64,000 nucleotides of DNA from Nannobrachium achirus (taxonomy: Eukaryota; Chordata; Actinopteri; Myctophiformes; Myctophidae). The stretch lies in the NCBI GenBank assembly GCA_963921795.1, contig OY997647.1, positions 56,434,668 to 56,498,667 on the forward strand, written 5' to 3'. A program made the position numbers and the translations under genes. Of the stretch, positions 59,752-64,000 are shown piece after piece. Position 1 is the stretch's first letter. Every line of letters begins with the position of its first letter. Under the pieces are notes generated by a model, which made no database searches, was not told the DNA's origin, and saw only the letters and a list, made by a program, of their open reading frames with translations.

Positions 59752-62700
59752 TTACGTTTCGCATGTTTGTGACGCCCCCTAGGGGTCGAAGTGGAAATGC
59801 TTTTGGGGATCTGTTGAGTATGCCACCCGCAACCTCTGGTTGAAATTTAGTGTCGACTCAACCTTTTGTTTGTGAGTTAGGGCAATTTTTTGCCAAACGG
59901 GCCCCTCCCGCTAACTTTGGAAGCACGTTACGAACGAACGGTACGGACTATCGAAATATCCTTTGACTATGTTTATCGCGTGGCTTCATAGATCATGTGT
60001 ACCGGTTTTTGAGACATTTGAAGAAAATATGTAGGAAAAGGAGCAAAAAGTGTGTTTTGGAGAAAATTCAAGATGGCGGAAAATCTACCCATACGCAAAT
60101 GGGCGTGGCCTATATGGGGAGATGCGTCATGACCCAAGGAATCCAGGGAAAAAATAATTTTAATTTTCCGACCTACGGTTCAACAGTTACAGGCCAAAAC
60201 GTAAACTGGGCTGTTATAGCGCCACCATGAGGCCAAATGACGTAATTATTTTTTGATTAATTCTTACAATCATTATGAACCTCCTCTCCAAGTCTTGAAA
60301 CTGTAGCCCCTATGGTTTGCGAGAAAAAAATAATTGAATGCGATTCCCATTATAAGTCAATGGGGGAAATTAATTCACTAATAAATTAATATCAATTAAA
60401 CTATAGAACCTTTCTCTTAGCAACTTGATAGCACACCATTCCCGAGCAAGCCGATCAATTTGACATATGGCGGGAGTGTGTGGTGCAAAAACTGTGGGAG
60501 GAGTAGCGTGCCAAACTTTTGGGGAATTGCATGGACAGACTTAAATATATAAATATGAGCAAGAACAATAAGTGTCCCCATGCTATGCATAGGCACACTT
60601 AATAAATATGAGCGATAACAATAAGTCTGCCCATGCTATGCATAGGCACACTTAACTAGAATTGACAGAGTCAATTTTGACAAGTGTGCCTGCAGCGCGC
60701 TAAACGCGCGACCTTGTGCGGCGGTTCGGACGGTGAGACCGTCCGCCGAGTCGTCTGCGTTTCGTTGCGAGAGGGTCGGTCCCCGTGAAAAACGCGTTCT
60801 GGCACGAAACGGTTACGTTTCGCGCGTTTGTGACGCCCCCTAGGGGTCGAAGTGGAAATGCTTTTGGGGATCCGTTGAGTATGCCACCCCCGACCTGTGG
60901 TTGAAATTCGGTGTTGACTCGACCTATTGTTTGTGATTTATGGCTATTGTTTGCGAAACGGGCCCCTCCCGCTAAGTTTGGAAGCGCGTTACGAACGAAC
61001 GGTATGGACTATCGAAATATCCTTTGACTATGTTTATCGCGTGGCTTCATAGATCAAGTGTACCGGTTTTTAAGACATTTGAAGAAAATATGTAGGAAAA
61101 GGAGCAAAAAGTGTGTTTTGGAGAAAATTCAAGATGGCGGAAAATCTATCCCTACGCAAATGGGCGTGGCCTATATCGAGAGATGCGTCTTGACCCAAGG
61201 AATCCAGGGAAAAAATAATTTTAATTTTCCGATCTACGGTTCAAGAGTTACGGGGCAAAACGTAAAGTGGGCCGTTATAGCGCCACCATGAGGATGAGTG
61301 ATGTAATTATTTTTTGATTTATTCTTAAAATCATTATGAATCTCCTCTGCAAGGTTTGAAACTGTAGCCCCTATGCTTTGCGAAAGAAAAATACTTGAAT
61401 GTGAATTTCTGCTTTCTCCCATTATAAGTCAATGGGGACAATTACGTTTTGCGCGTTTGTGACGCCCCCTACGGGTCGAATTGGAAACGCTTTTGGGGAT
61501 TCCTTGAGTAAGCCACCCGCAGCCTGTGGTTGAAATTCATTGCTGACTCAACGTTTTGTTTGTGATTTATGGCTATTATTTGCAAAACGGGCCCCTCATG
61601 CTAACTCTGGAAGCCCGTTACGAACGAACGGTATGGACTATAGACATATCCCTTGACTATGTTCATTGCATGGGTTAGTAGATCATGTGTACCCATTTTT
61701 GTGACATTTGAAGAAAATATGTAGAAAAAAATGCAAAAAGTGTGTTTTGGAGAAAATTTGAAATGGTGAAAAATCTTCCCATGTGCAAATTGGCGTGTCC
61801 TATATGGAGAGATGCGTCGTGACCCAAGGAATCCAGGGAAAAAAGAATTTTAATTCTCCGACCTATGGTTCAAGAGTTACGAGGCAAGTGGTCCGTTATA
61901 GCGCCACCATGTGGCCAATTGGAAATGCTTTTGGAGATCGTTGAGTATGCCACCCCCAACCTGTGGTTGAAATTCAGTGTTGACTGGACCTTTTGTTTGT
62001 GATTTATGGCTATTGTTTGCAAAATGGGCCCCTCCCGCTAACTTTGGAAGCGCGTTACGAACGAACGTAATGGACTATCGCAATATCCCTTGAGTATGTT
62101 CATTGCATGGGTTCATAGATCATGTGTACCGTTTTTTGTGCAATTTGAAGAAAATATGTCGGAAAAGGAACAAAAAGTGTGTTTTGGAGAAAATTCAAGA
62201 TGGCGGAAAATCTATCCTGGCGCAAATGGGCGTGGCCTATATCGGGAGATGCGTCTTGACCCAAGGAATCCAGGGAAAAAATAATTTTAATTTTCCGACC
62301 TACGGTTCAACAGTTACAGGCCAAAACGTAAAGTGGGCTGTTATAGCGCCACCATGAGGCCAAATGACACTATTATTTTTTATTTAATCCTTGAAATCAT
62401 TATGAACCTCCTCTCCAAGTGTTGAAACTGTAGGCCCTATGGTTTGCGAGAGAAAATTAATTGAATGTGAGTTTTTGCCATTCCCATTATAAGTCAATGG
62501 GGAGAAATTAATGCACTAATAAATTAATATCAATTAAACTATAGAACCTTTCTCTTAGCAACTTAATAGCACACCATTCCCGAGTAAGCCGGTCGATTTG
62601 ACATATGGCGCGAGTGTGTGTTGCAAAAACTGTGGGAGGAGTAGCGTGCCAAACTTTGGGGAATCGTATGGACAGACATAAACTAGAATTGACGGAGTCA

Positions 62701-64000
62701 ATTTTGACAAGTGTGCCTGCAGCGCGCTGAATGCGCGACCTCGTGCGGCGGTTCGGACCGTGAGACTGTCCGCCGAGTCGCCTGCGTTTCGTTGTGAGAG
62801 GGTCGGTCCCCGTGAAAAACGCGTTCTGGCACGAAACGGTTACGTTTCGCGCGTTTGTGACGCCCCCTAGGGGTCGAAGTGGAAATGCTTTTGGGGATCC
62901 GTTGAGTATGCCACCCCCGACCTGTGGTTGAAATTCAGTGTCGACTCGACCTGTTGTTTGTGATTTATGGCTATCGTTAGCGAAACGTGCCCCTCCCGCT
63001 AACTTTGGAAGCGCGTTACGAACGAACGGTATGGACTATCGAAATATCCTTTGACTATGTTTATCGCGTGGCTTCATAGATCACGTGTACCGGTTTTTGT
63101 GACATTTGACAAAAATATGTAGGAAAAGGAGCAAAAAGTGTGTTTTGGAGAAAATTCAAGATGGCGGAAAATCTATCCTGGCGCAAATGGGCGTGGCCTA
63201 TATGGGGAGATGCGTCATGACCCAAGGAATCCAGGGAAAAAATAATTTTCATTTTCCGACCTACGGTTCAAGAGTTACGGGGCAAAACGTAAAGTTGGCC
63301 GTTATAGCGCCACCATGAGGCCGAGTGATGTCATTATTTTTTGATTAATTCTTACAATCATTATGAACCTCCTCTCCAAGTCTTGAAACTGTAGCCCCTA
63401 TGGTTTGCGAGAGAAAAATAATTGAATGCGATTCCCATTATAAGTCAATGGGGAAAATTAATTCACTAATAAATTAATATCAATTAAACTATAGAACCTT
63501 TCTCTTAGCAACTTGATAGCACACCATTCCCGAGTAAGCCGGTCGATTTGACATATGGCGCGAGTGTGTGGTGCAAAAACTGTGGGAGGAGTAGCGTGCC
63601 AAACTTTGGGGAAAAGTATGGACAGACTTAAGTAAGTAAATAAATAAATAAATATGAGCGATAACAATAAGTCTGCCCATGCTATGCATAGGCACACTTA
63701 ACTAGAATTGACAGAGTCAATTTTGACAAGTGTGCCTGCAGCGCGCTAGATGCCCGACCTCGTGCGGCGGTTCGGACCGTGAGACCGTCCGCCGAGTCGT
63801 CCACGTTTCGTCGTGAGAGGGTCGGGCCCCGTGAAGAACGCGTTCTGGCACGAAACGGTTACGTTTTGGCACAAAACGGTTACGTTTTGTGCGTTTGTGA
63901 CGCCCCCTACGGGTCGAATTGGAAATGCTTTTGGGGATTCGTTGAGTAAGCCACCCGCAACCTGTGGTAGAAATTCAGTGTTGACTCAACGTTTTGTTTG
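59752..64000 (+). repeat. Satellite segment F (L, M, S, L, L, open end)
   Basis: Cores at 59997 (L), 61058 (M), 61687 (S), 62124 (L) and 63085 (L). The M-S part matches 50448-51513 at a shift of 10610. A local double copy of the palindrome region lies at about 60555-60655. The window ends inside the GC-rich lead-in of a further unit. Confidence 0.9.
63851..63889 (+). repeat. Tandem doubling of the CpG-rich hairpin
   Basis: Two hairpins in a row with a 21-bp period. The first reads CGAAACG-GTTA-CGTTTTG (one G-T pair) and the second CAAAACG-GTTA-CGTTTTG (7-bp perfect stem). This is the only doubled copy in the window. Confidence 0.85.

Larger units (their letters stand above)
58401..60602 (+). 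repeat. 2.2-kb duplicate of 13941-16142
   Basis: Constant shift of 44460 across X, Y, the 178-bp repeats, the right junction and a full satellite unit (core at 59997, equal to 15537). The copy includes the unusual GTTCAGC-free conserved block CCCGAGCAAGCCGATCAATT. The match ends at CACACTTAA, directly before the AATTGAC hairpin in one copy and before a local duplication in the other. Confidence 0.95.
1..64000 (+). repeat. Head-to-tail array of a complex satellite (S/M/L monomer forms)
   Basis: At least 71 copies of one core, all in the same orientation, with the landmark GTGTACC (variants GTGTACT and others) marking phase. Distances between landmarks take three values: 437-438 bp (S, 20 copies), 629 bp (M, 7 copies) and a long class (L, 44 copies, mostly 961-1067 bp). 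The short forms are internal deletions of the long one. The array starts before and continues beyond the window. Five insertions interrupt it. No frame longer than about 150 codons exists anywhere, and the longest is microsatellite. The recurrent frames of 60-95 codons begin at GTG or TTG rather than ATG in the examples checked, so I read the array as non-coding. A role at a centromere, pericentromere or heterochromatic arm is possible but is inference only. Confidence 0.95.

Noticed and set aside
980..63695. Dozens of recurrent open frames of 60-95 codons, including a lysine/arginine-rich 77-codon frame repeated in about 30 units
   Set aside because: They recur only because the satellite recurs. 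The examples checked start at GTG (such as 2454) or TTG (such as 980 and 993), which is not credible in a eukaryote. The frame is broken in other copies, and no known domain is recognisable.
1..64000. CRISPR array or bacterial mobile system
   Set aside because: Repeat units are 0.4-1 kb without short spacers, there are no cas-like genes, and base composition and microsatellites are eukaryotic.

Overview
The window is non-coding, eukaryotic satellite DNA. I see no supportable protein-coding, rRNA or tRNA gene. The organism is probably a vertebrate, most likely a ray-finned fish. That rests on style only: AT-rich tails with the CCCATT...AATGGG hairpin, GGTGGCGCTATAAC on the minus strand, and low-complexity phrases such as AGGCCTAGCCTA. 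I cannot name a species, and the bacterial reading is excluded by the absence of any credible long frame in 64 kb.

Layout. At least 71 head-to-tail copies of one satellite family, all in the same orientation, fill about 57 kb. I used the GTGTACC motif in the core as the phase landmark. Landmark-to-landmark distances are quantised into three forms: S (437-438 bp), M (629 bp) and L (mostly 961-1067 bp, a few shortened). A full L unit reads, in order: core (GTGTACC ... TATAGCGCCACCATG), AT-rich tail with the CCCATT/AATGGG hairpin, a conserved block beginning GCACACSATTCCCG, a hypervariable simple-repeat patch, the CTATGCATAG palindrome, the AATTGAC/GTCAATT hairpin, a CpG-rich block, the CGAAACG/CGTTTCG hairpin, then a GC-rich lead back into the next core. 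S units lack everything between the GCCACCATG site and the lead-in. M units lack everything between the CCCATT/AATGGG hairpin and the CGTTTCG hairpin arm. M is always followed by S, and S is never followed by S, so the array is built of dimers (S-L) and higher-order groups (M-S-L-L).

Five non-satellite insertions interrupt the array: 4146-6027 (TACAG microsatellite), 11307-11878, 13939-15291, 17899-19362 and 57975-59751. The last four share an identical right-hand junction and carry a second tandem repeat of 178-bp period. Three of them also carry a GC-rich module of about 410 bp with a strong hairpin.

Recent large-scale amplification is visible: a 4.06-kb block (30505-34559) recurs at 40043-44097, a 2.2-kb block containing an insertion (13941-16142) recurs at 58401-60602, a 2.1-kb block (about 2010-4119) recurs at 34875-36984, 1-1669 recurs at 44989-46657, and an 857/867-bp unit is tandemly triplicated at 24671-27202. 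Breakpoints of forms, insertions and duplications fall repeatedly at a few short hairpins. The most interesting signal in the window is therefore a satellite whose rearrangement appears to be channelled by its own hairpins, including one perfect example of quasi-palindrome template switching at 25493-25513.
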